Assembly (NCBI GenBank): GCA_003116975.1
Contig: BGKB01000008.1
Span: 124,001 to 188,000, forward strand
Direction of reading: 5' to 3'
Length of the DNA stretch: 64,000 nt
Source of the DNA: Aurantiochytrium sp. KH105
Taxonomy: Eukaryota > Sar > Bigyra > Thraustochytrida > Thraustochytriidae
Below the pieces are notes generated by a model that worked only from the letters and a program-made list of their open reading frames with translations, was not told the DNA's origin and made no database searches. The position numbers were made by a program, and so were the translations under genes. Shown here one piece after another: positions 19,201 to 29,900 of the stretch; position 1 is the first letter of the stretch; every line of letters starts with the position of its first letter.

Positions 19201-22200
19201 CTGGAGCTTGTGGACATGTTGCGAATGACGAAGTTTGTCTCTGAGGACTTGCCAACGCCGATCAGTCCAAAATCAACTTCTCTTGCTTCCAGAACGACGC
19301 TCGGGCCGATGACGTCGGCGTTGACACAGAGCCAATGAGTGGAAGGACGCCCATTCAGATTGCAACGAATACTATGGCACAAAACACCCGCCGCTCGTGG
19401 CACGAAGGCAAAGCGTACCTTTGTCTTCTCGTTCGGAGCCAATTGCACGTGTGTAGGAATCGGCGTGAATGTAGTTCTGCCATAATCACCCACGTCGAGA
19501 TTAGACCACGAAATACTCACGACGCAATCGCTCGTGTTGTGTATCATTGTAGATACCTCACCTTGCTGGTCTGCAAGCAAGGGTCGGCGGAGCTTTATTT
19601 GGGCGCTTGGTGCAAAGCTCACACTGGCAGGCTTACTCCCACCCGTCAGAGTCAATCGGGAGCAGGGAACACTGCGGAGACCGTCGTCAGATGCGGAGGC
19701 TCCACGCTTAGTCGATGAACGCTTGAGCTGGCGCGACGAAGCACCGTTCACAGCGCAAGGCGGGATGTTGTCAATGACGAGCTGCGCAAGAGCGCGATGG
19801 ATACAAGCCGCTCTCCCCGTGCCGACGGGGGAAAATCTGAGGGTAAAACTCTGTTCTGCGCCGGGTTCCAGGGTGCCTGCCGTGGGCTCGATGGCGAAAT
19901 CCTCGGAAGCCCTGGCGCGTACGTCTCTAATGGTCCAATGGAAGTTCAATGCAATGGGCGTTGGGTTAAGATACGAGATTGAACTGTGAGTAGTACCACC
20001 ACTCGTGATGCAGCCAAAATCAAGAGCTTGAGGGGGGGGAAGCAATGTCTTTCGGCTTATATCAAGCTGGCGGTCCCCTACGCGAGAGATTTCAATCTTC
20101 ACCTGACAGCTGGCCGCGCGGACTGTCACGAGCTGGACTTGACAATTGTCGCAGACCATTAGAAATGTAGCGCTCATTAATCCAACTGTCTGTGGAGCAA
20201 AACGAACGTGCAAGGCGGTTTCCTCGCCCGTGACGAGATCGAACTGTCTGGGCGAAACTGTGAATACCCCGCCTTGAAGCTGCAAATCATTTCCTGTATC
20301 TTCGTCTGCATTTGCGTGCATACCTTGTGCTGCCCACTCGCCTTCAGAAACAAGGCGAAAGCGCGCGGAACCCCCCTGGTTCGAGAACGGAAATGCGAGA
20401 GACAGGCGCGTGCCGACGAAGCACGAGCCCGCATTCAGATCTCGCGACAGAGAGAGTCTGGGCGGCGTTCGGCGAGCAACAAGTGCAATGCGGAAGCGCT
20501 CAGTCTCTGTACAAACAGTCACAAAGTCGCGATAATCTGCCAGCGAATCGGCACAGAAGGCAATGCGCAGATGGCAAGCCATACCTGGCGCCACGACAGA
20601 GGCTGTCGACGGGAATTCGGCGTCTGCAATCGAAAAGTACTTGCTCGTTGGTGGTAGAAAACGGAGCCCACGAGAGACACACGCCACGTTGACAATCTTC
20701 AGCAAACACTCTTGTGGCTCGTTGACCTCATAGTCTGTAAAGAACGCGAACCCAGGATCGACATTGAAGCTAAAGCTTAGTTCGGGAGATCCGTGCAAGT
20801 TCTCCTTTAGCTTGCTGCCTTCAGCTTTGATGTCAGCAATATGAGTGAGCCCGCACGCGTCGGCGTTTGCAGTACTTGCTTTGTTCGTCTGCAACGCCGA
20901 CGGTTCGTTGAGAAAGCCTACGTCCCAGGACTCTTCAAGCTGCTTTACTTCATCGGCTGCAAACGTCGGCGGCTCGGAAAGGTCTTTGTTAAGTAATGAC
21001 GCGCGCCAATCGCGTGTAGCTCGCGTGGTGAGTGTAAAGCGAGGATTCTTCAGGAAAGCAACTTGCTTTTTCATACGCGCCAAGAGTTCCATGTTGGCTT
21101 GCATAGCCTCCGAGGTCATCTGCGGTGCTTTGCTGAGAAGTTCCCTACGTCGCTTTTCTGCCTCCTCTTGCCGCTGAAATCGTTCTCCCTCTTCGGGCGA
21201 CAATTCGCTTCTCTCGTCCTCGTTGACCTCTTCAAAGCTATCCTGGTTTCCACGAGCTTGCTCTCTCGCACGTGAATCACCCGTGCCGCGAGCTTTGTAC
21301 TTTGCCTTTGCAGCCATCAGCGCCTTCGCCTTGCTTCGCTCTTTTGGCAAAAGGTAGTTGGGTGTGGAAGGACGCATCTCGCAAGCTTTGTCCTCACCCC
21401 GTGTGACCTGTCCACGCTTATAGAGCTCATTTTCTTCGTTGGCATCAAGCAGACGGTTCACATTGATTAGATGAGCGCTCATCTCTCCAAATTCGCGTAG
21501 TTTCGGGGCGTCAATCGCGTAGTGGCTCGGACCGAGTGGAAACTCTGCGCCAACAAGAAGGCCTTTGCTGTAAACCTCATCAGCAGCCTCCTGGTCGGCA
21601 GCAGCGGCCCGACCTCTTTCCGCTTCGAGGAAAATCTCAAGCTGCTTGGCCCGATCAAGTTCGTCGCGCAAGTCGCCTTCAATGACGCCAATTTCAGCTT
21701 GAAGCCCTTCCTCGGCAGGAATCCCGTCGTCGAATCCCAGCACATCCTTGACGCAGCAGTCTTGCTCCGTCAGTAAAGTAGTACTTTGCCGATCCACATT
21801 TGCTGACTCGTCAGACTGCTGATCCTCGACACGCGTCGCTGCATCGCCTGGGTCACTGGAGTCCTCGCTTTCAGGTTGGAGAGACCGCTGATCGAGTGAC
21901 TCTGCAGTGGTATTGTTCTCTTCATTGTCCTCATTGTCTGAAAGCTCGGACTCTGCCTCGTAAACATTGTCATCTTCGTCCGGACTTTCGTCGATGTTTT
22001 CTCGGCTCATACCCATCCCTTGCTCTGGGCTATGCATAGGGAGCTCATCCTCAACATCGTAAAAGTCCTTGAAGGTCTTTTTCAGAACGTGATCAAGTGC
22101 ACCAACAAGGCCTGTGGCAGCGCTTACGGGAGCAGGTGCTATTTTTGGAGAGGTTTCTGGCGCTTCAGCACCTTCTTGAGAATCTCTCTCCTCATTTGCA

Positions 22201-22289
22201 AGCTCCTGGCCTCCTTCCTCTCCCTCAACGACATGAAGAACATTCGCCCCAGCATCGTTCTCTTGGGCCTTGTCCTGCAATCCGTCCAT
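16293..22289 (-). CDS. DLEC1: DLEC1/CFAP81-like ASH-domain axonemal protein
   Basis: One 1,998-residue ATG-started frame. Residues ~1-330 are acidic and charged. A helical segment around 380-420 (LLARMKKQVAFLKNPRF) matches the conserved DLEC1 pre-domain. The first Ig-like ASH/MSP module (~500) reads FFTDYEV, LRFLPPTSKYFSI, VAPGMACHLRI and DSLADYRDF, closely recalling DLEC1. Further ASH modules begin near ~755 (LDFGCITSGGT), ~1005 (VDFGLIGVGKS), ~1122 (LDFGTTYVTVP), ~1298 (LDFGSDLELCK), ~1487 (FGHPLVGTEPV) and ~1853 (FDFGHVHVETT). DLEC1 and the related HYDIN family are ciliary proteins of the axoneme, so this points to a flagellated stage. A low-complexity Ser/Gly/Thr linker sits near 1265-1295. 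HYDIN and CFAP65 are the main alternatives; the first ASH module favours DLEC1. Confidence 0.78.
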   Translation of the reverse strand: MDGLQDKAQENDAGANVLHVVEGEEGGQELANEERDSQEGAEAPETSPKIAPAPVSAATGLVGALDHVLKKTFKDFYDVEDELPMHSPEQGMGMSRENIDESPDEDDNVYEAESELSDNEDNEENNTTAESLDQRSLQPESEDSSDPGDAATRVEDQQSDESANVDRQSTTLLTEQDCCVKDVLGFDDGIPAEEGLQAEIGVIEGDLRDELDRAKQLEIFLEAERGRAAAADQEAADEVYSKGLLVGAEFPLGPSHYAIDAPKLREFGEMSAHLINVNRLLDANEENELYKRGQVTRGEDKACEMRPSTPNYLLPKERSKAKALMAAKAKYKARGTGDSRAREQARGNQDSFEEVNEDERSELSPEEGERFQRQEEAEKRRRELLSKAPQMTSEAMQANMELLARMKKQVAFLKNPRFTLTTRATRDWRASLLNKDLSEPPTFAADEVKQLEESWDVGFLNEPSALQTNKASTANADACGLTHIADIKAEGSKLKENLHGSPELSFSFNVDPGFAFFTDYEVNEPQECLLKIVNVACVSRGLRFLPPTSKYFSIADAEFPSTASVVAPGMACHLRIAFCADSLADYRDFVTVCTETERFRIALVARRTPPRLSLSRDLNAGSCFVGTRLSLAFPFSNQGGSARFRLVSEGEWAAQGMHANADEDTGNDLQLQGGVFTVSPRQFDLVTGEETALHVRFAPQTVGLMSATFLMVCDNCQVQLVTVRAASCQVKIEISRVGDRQLDISRKTLLPPPQALDFGCITSGGTTHSSISYLNPTPIALNFHWTIRDVRARASEDFAIEPTAGTLEPGAEQSFTLRFSPVGTGRAACIHRALAQLVIDNIPPCAVNGASSRQLKRSSTKRGASASDDGLRSVPCSRLTLTGGSKPASVSFAPSAQIKLRRPLLADQQGEVSTMIHNTSDCVVSISWSNLDVGDYGRTTFTPIPTHVQLAPNEKTKVRFAFVPRAAGVLCHSIRCNLNGRPSTHWLCVNADVIGPSVVLEAREVDFGLIGVGKSSETNFVIRNMSTSSSAQVSLQEVTQGSTDAKEDTARISITNGSTFSLAPQEARTVSVICEASYTPERMRKCWSVRVQHSSTLFINLRAEIQSPKVFLQVSEDNHQCKLDFGTTYVTVPVSRTVRLVNLSNLAAPFRWVEPSCDDDPSADEKAANERAISRAYDVRFSCHEGTLEPKESRDIVVSFEGIKPGRVASLFACEVEGMPVPLGFSLHSLVRGLVVAYSLVGPEVSAADMAPGRPPTSESALGGTATSKGSSTSGSGAAATASGTSGSSASNTGVPALDFGSDLELCKRKRLRLCIANHSAITTKYEVVIKAFAAKTVPRSLTTPHDENNSPTSPGKSSKPSSYTGQSVAKLGSAHEEWSVYASKSGRKYIEAKVQALEDREVLSAGRGVAFLALPKTGMLRPWQSVIIDVYCFNNMPGRYRSELHCLVDGLNPSVAPIKASVQGSPLCLASNTVGLVKRQGESRLHFGHPLVGTEPVYKVIKVSNNGPVAAKVSWRVVAKRGPKADLVETSIAFDEHKMAEDIDARVHVKLRPHADLSKAPPFVVEPHILQIRPYASGSFRVTFFPDSAEEAEDAAIMIADADWVDEAHLKSVDDDGAAVSIITLENLATELLTSSIGTVQGAEHCDGERTASRDSRASRNMSPPAGAATRAPLRDFERIHLGAHSAKPCLELDRAKRGPQGRAFLGFVAWSTRARDHGSFFKTLTFTNSTATHTCCVVRTEPPFVLDELRTTSASTAALPGRELAQLRKVVPPEVLAQGQEAGLPPGATLALTLRFQPAELVNKLAHDPNDVLRTTYPGALDIYFHNGEHQGVDLEGTVVSPAVLLAPAVFDFGHVHVETTTRTVLYMANPTVVPAIWRVSHVPKKARAGISSPNNPETIDDPSCWSFDVESGVLAGPTLPLASAQGYMPKGFDSNGKRVPLAISLCFSPSRQGFHETKFRFVVDAGLDFDVVVRGTGSYEECHDTSVRPLPAPWF

Positions 22290-23965
22290 CCTGTCCGCCG
22301 CGAGCTTACAATTGGGAACTGCTATGACCTTGCGGACAACGCGAGCTTATGCCCTGCTGTCTGCTCATCCGCGCCCGCATTCACCGACCATTTCGCATCG
22401 CTTTGATATTGAAATGGTGAAGGATGAAGCTATGTTGCCGTTGCGAGTACACACCACTCACTGCACTATGGTCCAGCCTAGGGCATAGGCCTAGCTAGGC
22501 CTTTGTAGGCCTTGGAACGACAAGGTCTTCGTCGTAATCACAGAAAGAAGAAGCAAGGTATGGGTTTATATCGGATGAGAGAGAGGCGCCACCGGTTGTT
22601 TTATTTAGACGCGCTCTTTCTCTTTTTTTCTTATTTTTTTGGAAGGGAAAGGGCCAGCGCCGTTGTCGATGGTCTCAGATTTGCGTCCTGCTTGGACAGG
22701 TTTTGAACAAGCGTCTTCTCTCAGGAAGACAGGAATTTAAAAAAGAAAATCGACGTCCACGCAATGCGTTGAGAAACGAAAGGTTGCCGCTGGTTCTGTC
22801 TTGCCGCATGTTGAAAAGAGTGAGATTGCGCCGACGGCGAAGCGAAACGTCTTTTCCGCCCACGACGACTGAAGCCACTTTTGTGGCACGTTCGCTCTTT
22901 GGCGATCTAGAGCGAACGGCCGAGCCAAGTTACTTTGATGTGCAAGGAAAACCATAAAGGTTCTGACAGACAAAATAACAAGTTTTTGGTGTTTTGTGAA
23001 TGATCTTCATCTTTCCAGGCCGGATTTACATTAGGCCTATCTCATTGCGAAGGGGAGCAGCGACAAGCCAACGCCAGTATTCTATTACGTGGTGCGTCTG
23101 CTTTCCTCACTTGCTAATCGGCTCGCTCGTCTGCCATCATTGGAATTTCATTGTTCGTTTGTGCTCCCAAGTGGATTTGAAATGACGGAAGATGCTTCGA
23201 TCCTGGACGCAGCGACGGGTTGATCATGGTCCCTTTTTGGAGTTCTCCATCGAGTCATGCTGCAGAGATGGATAGATGCCCAAGGGGCGACGTCGACTCG
23301 TCCCGTCCTTTGCCGCCTGATGGCTCGCTTGAGTCTACGGCTGCTCCGAGTAGCCTAGGCCTAGTTTTTTCCCCTGCCGGATAACTGTTTAAGCCTGAGG
23401 AAGGCAAGATGATTTCAGCAAGTAGGTCTACTAGGCCTTGACTAGGGTGGTTAGGTGAGTTGCCAGTTGGTGCAAAGATCGTATAGTACTTGCAGCGGCG
23501 GGTAGTCAACTTAGGCCGCGGCTTTAGGCGACTTGCGCGCCGTTATTCTCCCTTGTGGTGCGGCCCAGGGCCAGCCACGCCAAGCTACTACTACTCCTAA
23601 TAGGCCGAGGCAACGTGAAGGCACGGGGCAAGGCGGCCTGCCAGCAAGCACGGAAGCCTCGATCGGCGCGGCGCGGTCGGGCTTCGAGGCGGAGGCGGTC
23701 AGGCTTCGCGAAAGCGAGCGACTCGCTCGAGCGGCCGCGGCCGAACACCGGCTGCGCGCGGAAAAGAGGAGAAGAGAATCCATCCATCCAACCACCATCG
23801 ATATCGTCGTCGACGACGTTTGGCGAGCCAAAGCAACGCCAAAGCGACGTCGCGGGCGGAAGCGCGGGCGGAGCTCGCGCGCGCCCTTGGCGGCTTCGTG
23901 TACCGCCGTCGACGGCCCGAGAAGCGCAAGCTTCCTCCCGCCCTTTCCTCCCTCGGCGCGCGAGG
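22290..23965. promoter_or_regulatory. Divergent promoter region of DLEC1-like and giant chromatin genes
   Basis: The interval is about 1.7 kb between two head-to-head ATGs. It carries a dense cluster of AGGCC motifs at 22475-22515, with further copies at 23031-23039, 23353-23363, 23431-23439, 23511-23517 and 23601-23606. The giant gene's frame is open from 23555, but that portion is GC-rich, lacks ATG and contains a motif copy, so it is treated as leader. Pyrimidine tracts lie near 22610-22645. Confidence 0.5.
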
Positions 23966-26900
23966 ATGAAGCGGCGGAGGTCCAAGGCTGCGAACGGGGC
24001 CAGGGCGAGCCGCAACCAAGAGCCCACGCAGGCCCGAGACCCGGACCAAGAGCAGGCAAGCGAAGGCATGGTGAGCGCCTACGTGGAGGGCGACAAAATT
24101 GACGAGGCGTGGAATTGGTCTCTCTCCACGGATGCGGAGATCCAGCGCGCGCTCACCGACTTTGTCGTCCTGGGCGTCCGTGCTGACGGCTCGAGGGACT
24201 TTGTGGCACTCAAGGAGCTCGATGATAAGGAGTCCTCTCAATTTGAGAGGTTTTGCGCGTACGGAAAACTCGTACTGGAACCCGCTGGCGTACGCTCCGG
24301 ACCTCCTCGGGAAGGCGTGTCTGCCCATGCCGTCGCAATGGCGGAAGCTCAGTACCAGACGCGAGAAGTCATTTCGCTCGAGAACGCGCACAAAATTCTT
24401 GACGGTCTTCTTTCGGAACGAGAGAGCGAGCCCTTTAATTCACCTGTGGATGCCGAGGCCCTCGGACTCGCGGACTATCATACCGTCATCAAAGAGCCCA
24501 TGGATCTTGGAACCATTAAAAGCGGCCTCGATAACGGTGAATACAGACCCGAGTTCATGCCGCTCCCTGGCGATAGCAATGGGGAATCGACCGACTCCGC
24601 ATCACGGGCAGGTCAATCAACGCCCTTGCCCTCTCAGCATAGCAAAGGAAAGCAAAAGAAAAAAGGCGGTGGAAAGAAGAAGGGCAAAGGAACGGACCAG
24701 ACGCCTGCAGCTTCGACCGACCAAGGGCTCGACAAGGAAGCTCCCGTTGCCGTGGATACATGCATGGCAGCTTGGGTGGACGCGGAAAAGCTCAATAATC
24801 ACCTCAAGCTAGTCTTCAGCAATTGCGTTGCGTACAACAAGAGTGACTCCCCCATTGTTGCATCTGCGCGATACATGATGGAGCGTCGTTCGAGATTGTG
24901 GTACCGGCACGGATCGAAAACTGCCGTTACGATTGACCGAAAGGGAAATTCGCTTACGAATTCAAAAATTGCCGAAATGCATGGCGCCGCTGCACAGGCA
25001 GTTGCCAACCTTGCTCCAGCGGATCCATCGGACCTCGTGCAAAAGGTTTACATCTCCAACGTCGTTGATTACATGGTGGAGTTCGGCATGGGCGGCGCCA
25101 GTTCTTCGTTGTGGATCGTTGCAGAAGCTCGCGTACCCCCCAAGGTTGCGAAACAGTCCTCCGGACGCCGTGGGCGCGGGTCCTCTTCATCATCATCTAG
25201 CGCCAATCACGCGCATGCCGCCAGAAAGGACGCACGCACTTTCTACTATCGCATCGCCTGCGTTTCCTACATCAATGACTACGTGCCCAAGGTCGAGCCA
25301 TCGCCCCCGTATGCATACTTTGCAGAGCGCACGCTCTCAAACTTTCATTTTTGCGCTCGTCTGGTGCATGAGCTTCGCGCTCGTTTGCAGCTTCAGCAGC
25401 AAGAGGCAATCGTGGCGAGTCAGGAAAGCCCGAGCAAAACTCTCTTACGAGTCGCGCTCTGGTGCTCAGAGATTGGCGCTCCGCTGCGCCCTTCAAGTGT
25501 CTCTTTTCTTCGAACAAACGGTACTTTCATTGAAGAGCAAATTTCATCGGTGAGCCCGCATTTGACCAAGGCCTTTGGGGTTGTCGATTTTCTTTTGCAA
25601 CTTCCTTCCCTCGACGACGCGTATCTAGCCGGCCTGTTCCCGGTTCCCGAGCCAGCCGCCATCTCACCACCGCAACCCTTTGAAGAAGCTTCCCTTTTGG
25701 AAGCTGCTCCTCCCCCCCCAAGCCAAACACTTTTATCCGCGCCCAAGACGGCGGATCTCCCTGATGCTGCTGCAGCCGACCAATCCGTCTCGAAAGCCAT
25801 GAACAGCACCGTAGACGTAGACGGCGACGTGGACATGGCACTGGCCTCAAACGTGGCAGGAGACGAAGGAGAAACCAAAGCTCTCGATCAACGAGATATA
25901 ACCCATGTTCAACGCGAAGCTGACGGCGCAGGGTTAGCGCATGGAACAGAGGTTGACATCTCAGCCCTGCGAAAGGAGCCAGCGCGAGCCTATGCCCTAC
26001 CTAAACCTCAACCCTTTCATGTCCTTGTGGACCCTGTGAAGAGCGCCAGGGCCCTCACGGGGTCTCCAGAGATGCAAAGCTGCCAAGATACAAGCTTGGC
26101 TTCGAGTTCGGCACAAGACTCTTTGCGTACCTCGCTTCGGGGTGAGGGCTTGCTTGGAATGCGTGTGGAAATGCTTTGGCCTGACGACGGCATTTGGTAT
26201 CCAGCAACAGTTGTTCGATACAGGCCCAAGACGGAGATGCATCTTTTGCAGTACGACGACCAAAATGCACTCGAGTGGTGCGACCTGAACTCGGGAAGCA
26301 ACGTGGAAACGACGTGGCGCCGGTTGCCCACACAAGACAAGCTGTCGTACGACACCGCCGCAATCGAAGACCGTATTGTTGCCATTCCTTGCAAGCATGG
26401 ACCTATCGAGCAGGTGGTTGTGCCGCCAAGCTTACTGGGCCCACTCACACGCGTATATACCTTTTTCCAGTGCTTCGCGGACCAACTCGGTTGGAGCATT
26501 CGACCATTCTCACTTTCTGAACTCGCAGCAGCGATCATGGCGAAGACAATTCGCTCTGACCGCAAGCGCGAAGCTGAAGCGATTGCTTCCGAACTTTTGG
26601 TGTGCGTCAATCTGGAGCTCATCAATTTGATCATGACCGAGAATGGACAGGCCTCAGAAGCCTTTGCGTTATTTAAACGATCCCACAAGGACGCGGACGT
26701 GCCTGTGCCAGAAACTCTGCTCCCTCCCACATCTCGCGACGAAGGCTCGGTCGTACGCTGGGCGTTCGACCAGGTCGGGCGTGCTGTGCAGGATATCCCA
26801 ATCCTCTCTCTCATGGAGCGCGACAAAAATTCGTCTCGGTTTCAAGAGGGTGCAAGCTGGCAACTGTTCAAAAGTGAAGTGCATGGGATGCTACGAGACC

Positions 26901-29900
26901 CAGCCTGGTTCGCGACCCGTGCCAACTTCCTTGAAAGCCTTTGTCGCTTTTACGTTGAGGTTATCCAATGGAAACCGCAGGCTGCACCGCGTCTCCAGGG
27001 TGTCCCGATCAACCTTTACACTGTCTATTCGCTCGTCAAGTCTCGCGGCGGCTTTCGCGTCATCGAGAGTCGCCAGTCCTCGGAAGAGATTTGGCATCAA
27101 ATCGCAGCGCAGATCCCGGATTATTTTGAGGAAGAAGTTGACGAGGAGGTACTAGGCCGCGACCTTCGCGACATTTACACACGCTATCTTCTTCTGTATG
27201 AGCGCGCTTACATGGGACGCGCGGCTCATGCTCGCCAGAGAATGGGCTCCAAGATTTTGCTTCGCAACGGCGAATTCGCCGAGGGCGCCGCCATCGGGCT
27301 CTCCCTTGCTGGGCCTGATCCATTAGCCGGCCTTCCTCCGCGGCCTAAGCGGAGCAAAGCACGCAAACGCGTCTCGGCTACAGACGGTGGCCTGGAAGAC
27401 GATGCCGACGACGCACAAGGCGAAGCAGTTGCAGAAGGTGCTACTTCGGTTTCTGTGCAAAATGTGAAGAAGACTTCCGCATATCATTTATTTGCGAGAG
27501 AGCAGTGGGATAAGAGCATGAGCTTCACCGAGTGCGCGCGTCTTGTGAGCGACCGATGGAGGGAGATGTCGCCCGAAGAAAAGGCTATTTATTCCGAAAA
27601 GGCAGCACTCATCGATCAAGAGAACGCCAAAATTAAGGTTGTCACCCGCAAGCTAGGCAAGAAGAAGAAAGTCAAGGTGAACGCGGGGCGCAAAAAGCGC
27701 GTCAAGCTTCGGAAAAAGGGCCGCACCGCCTTTACTTTTTTCGTCAGCGAGGAACTCAAAGGCGCGCACCAGGAGCCTATTGATGGCGAAAAAGATCGAA
27801 CGATCGTGAAGAGCGTTTTCACCGAAATTGCCAAGCAAGCTGCCGACAAGTGGAAACGCATGTCAGCGGAGGAACGCGCCCCATATCAAGAGCTTGCGCA
27901 GGAAGATGCCATTGTGGTCGCCGAGGCTCGGCGCCGTCACGAGGCTCAGCAAGCGGCAATCAGCCAGGGAAGTGCGTCTTCGAACGCCGCTTCTGGACCA
28001 GATAATCAGATGCCTCCGGGGGCGTCCAGGTCTGCTGATGAAGCTGCGGACCCTCCAAACCGAACTGCAAATGTAGTAGGAGCGCTCACTCGCGAGGGGC
28101 CCAAGGCACATCCTGGAGGCTCGGAAGACGTTTTTACTGTTCGCCCGGCGCGTGTGGGGCTTAACTTTCTGTCTATCAACGATTGGACGTGGCAAGAGTT
28201 TCTTGTCGAGGTGTTTTGCAGGCTGGAGGGTGTTGAGAATCCGCATAGTGCGGTGGCTAGCCGTCAAAATGGTCCGGAAAAAGCAAGCGAAGAAAAGACG
28301 GGCGGGCCTCGAAAGGATGGTGCTGCCGAGGCCGAGGCTGACGCCGGGGCGACTTCGGTGCCAGGTTCTTCGGGTGAGGACAAGCCAGCTTCACCCAGTT
28401 CCCATGAACCGACCGCCGCGATGCAAAGAATCAAAGCCCTGCATGACCTCGCGCAAGCGGCGGACGACGACGTGGGCAACTACGATTTGAAGGATGAGGA
28501 GGCGAAGGAAGATGATTTTTGGAAGATCGAACCGAGCACAGAAGGTGCTGCGAGCGTCAACGAGACCAGACACGAAGATGATGAAGGCGACGATGACGGG
28601 GGTGGGGATGGAGTTGCCGAAGAGTGCGAGCGCTTGATCGAAGTTCTCATGGCGCACCCTTTGGCCTCTCCGTTCACTGAGCCAATTGATCTCTCCCAAC
28701 CGGGTATGCGCAACTACACGAAGACAGTAGCGGAGCCCATTTCCCTCAGTGAAATTCTTGAGCGCCTACGAGCAGGGTTTTACCACTCTGATACGGTTCT
28801 GGAGCTCGAGGCTTTTGCGATGGATCTTCGCATGGTGTGGGCAAACGCCAAGGCTTTCCACAAACCTGGCTCTGAGTTGCACGAGGATGCAATACATCTC
28901 GAAGCGCTCTGCGCGGAGCGACTCGACGGTATCTTCGAAATGGACGCTCTTATTGAGGGTCAACGCGAGGGAATGGCCGCTGCCTGCGCAGAACGAGTGC
29001 TTCGAGCATCAGATGCAACTCTTCGCGCACGCTACGAAGGCATTCTAAGCAAGTTCCCTGTCTCACACGGGCCAGGCCCGAGGGGGTCCAAGAGATCCCC
29101 GCAGGAAGAGCTCAAACGCCTACGTCTCCGCTACCCTCGCAAAGTTGTCGGACAATACGCACTCGACAAGCTCATGAAGGAGCCTTTTGCAGAGCCTTTC
29201 CTTGAACCAGTTGACACGTCCCTTCCAGGTCTCGAGGATTATGACGAAGTGATTACAAAGCCTTTGGACCTCGGAACAATTGCAGAAAGACTCCGCAGTG
29301 GACATTATGACTTTTATGCTTCCATTGACAAGTCTTCGCTTGCGCCTAAATTTCTGCGCGACGTCAAGCGTGTCTTTTCGAATTGTGTAGATTACAACGG
29401 GGCGAGCTCGGAAATCGGCAAAGCCGCACGCAAGCTCTCCAGCTCCTTCGAAAAGACTCTCACAGTCGGGACTGCTCCAGGATACTCGGATGCGGAAACG
29501 ATGCCCACCATCGGTTCGCGGCAGATGATTTCGGCAACGGGAGAAGTTCGTCGACCTGTTCAGCGCATTCCCATTGGCATCTATGCCGATATGGACAATG
29601 CCGCTCAAGGTCATGCAGATACCGCACCAGGGAAGACTCTCGAGCCCCGCGGCGGAGCTGATGACGCACGAGACATGCGCTCGCGGCCAAAGATGAGTGA
29701 CGACGTCTCTATGGAAGATGTCTCATTGACGGCTCAGAGTACCGCGGTGCCTGAATCGAAGGCCGCCGACGATGATGGTGCAAGACAAATCTCATCCGCC
29801 GCCTTGCCGCCTGTGATCCCAGATGCCAACGCCGCGGAACACAGCAACGATGTTTTGGCAGCGGGCGCGACAGCCTCTGTGAATGAACGTTCGCAAAGTC

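Noticed and set aside
16293-22289. Numerous plus-strand frames opposite the DLEC1-like gene
   Set aside because: They are shadows of a clearly coding minus strand with repeated ASH domains.
23555-23965. Upstream extension of the giant chromatin protein (137 codons)
   Set aside because: It has no ATG (first codon GTG), is Arg/Ser/Ala-rich and overlaps a TAGGCC motif in the promoter-like spacer. The first ATG at 23966 starts a typical Lys/Arg-rich nuclear N-terminus.
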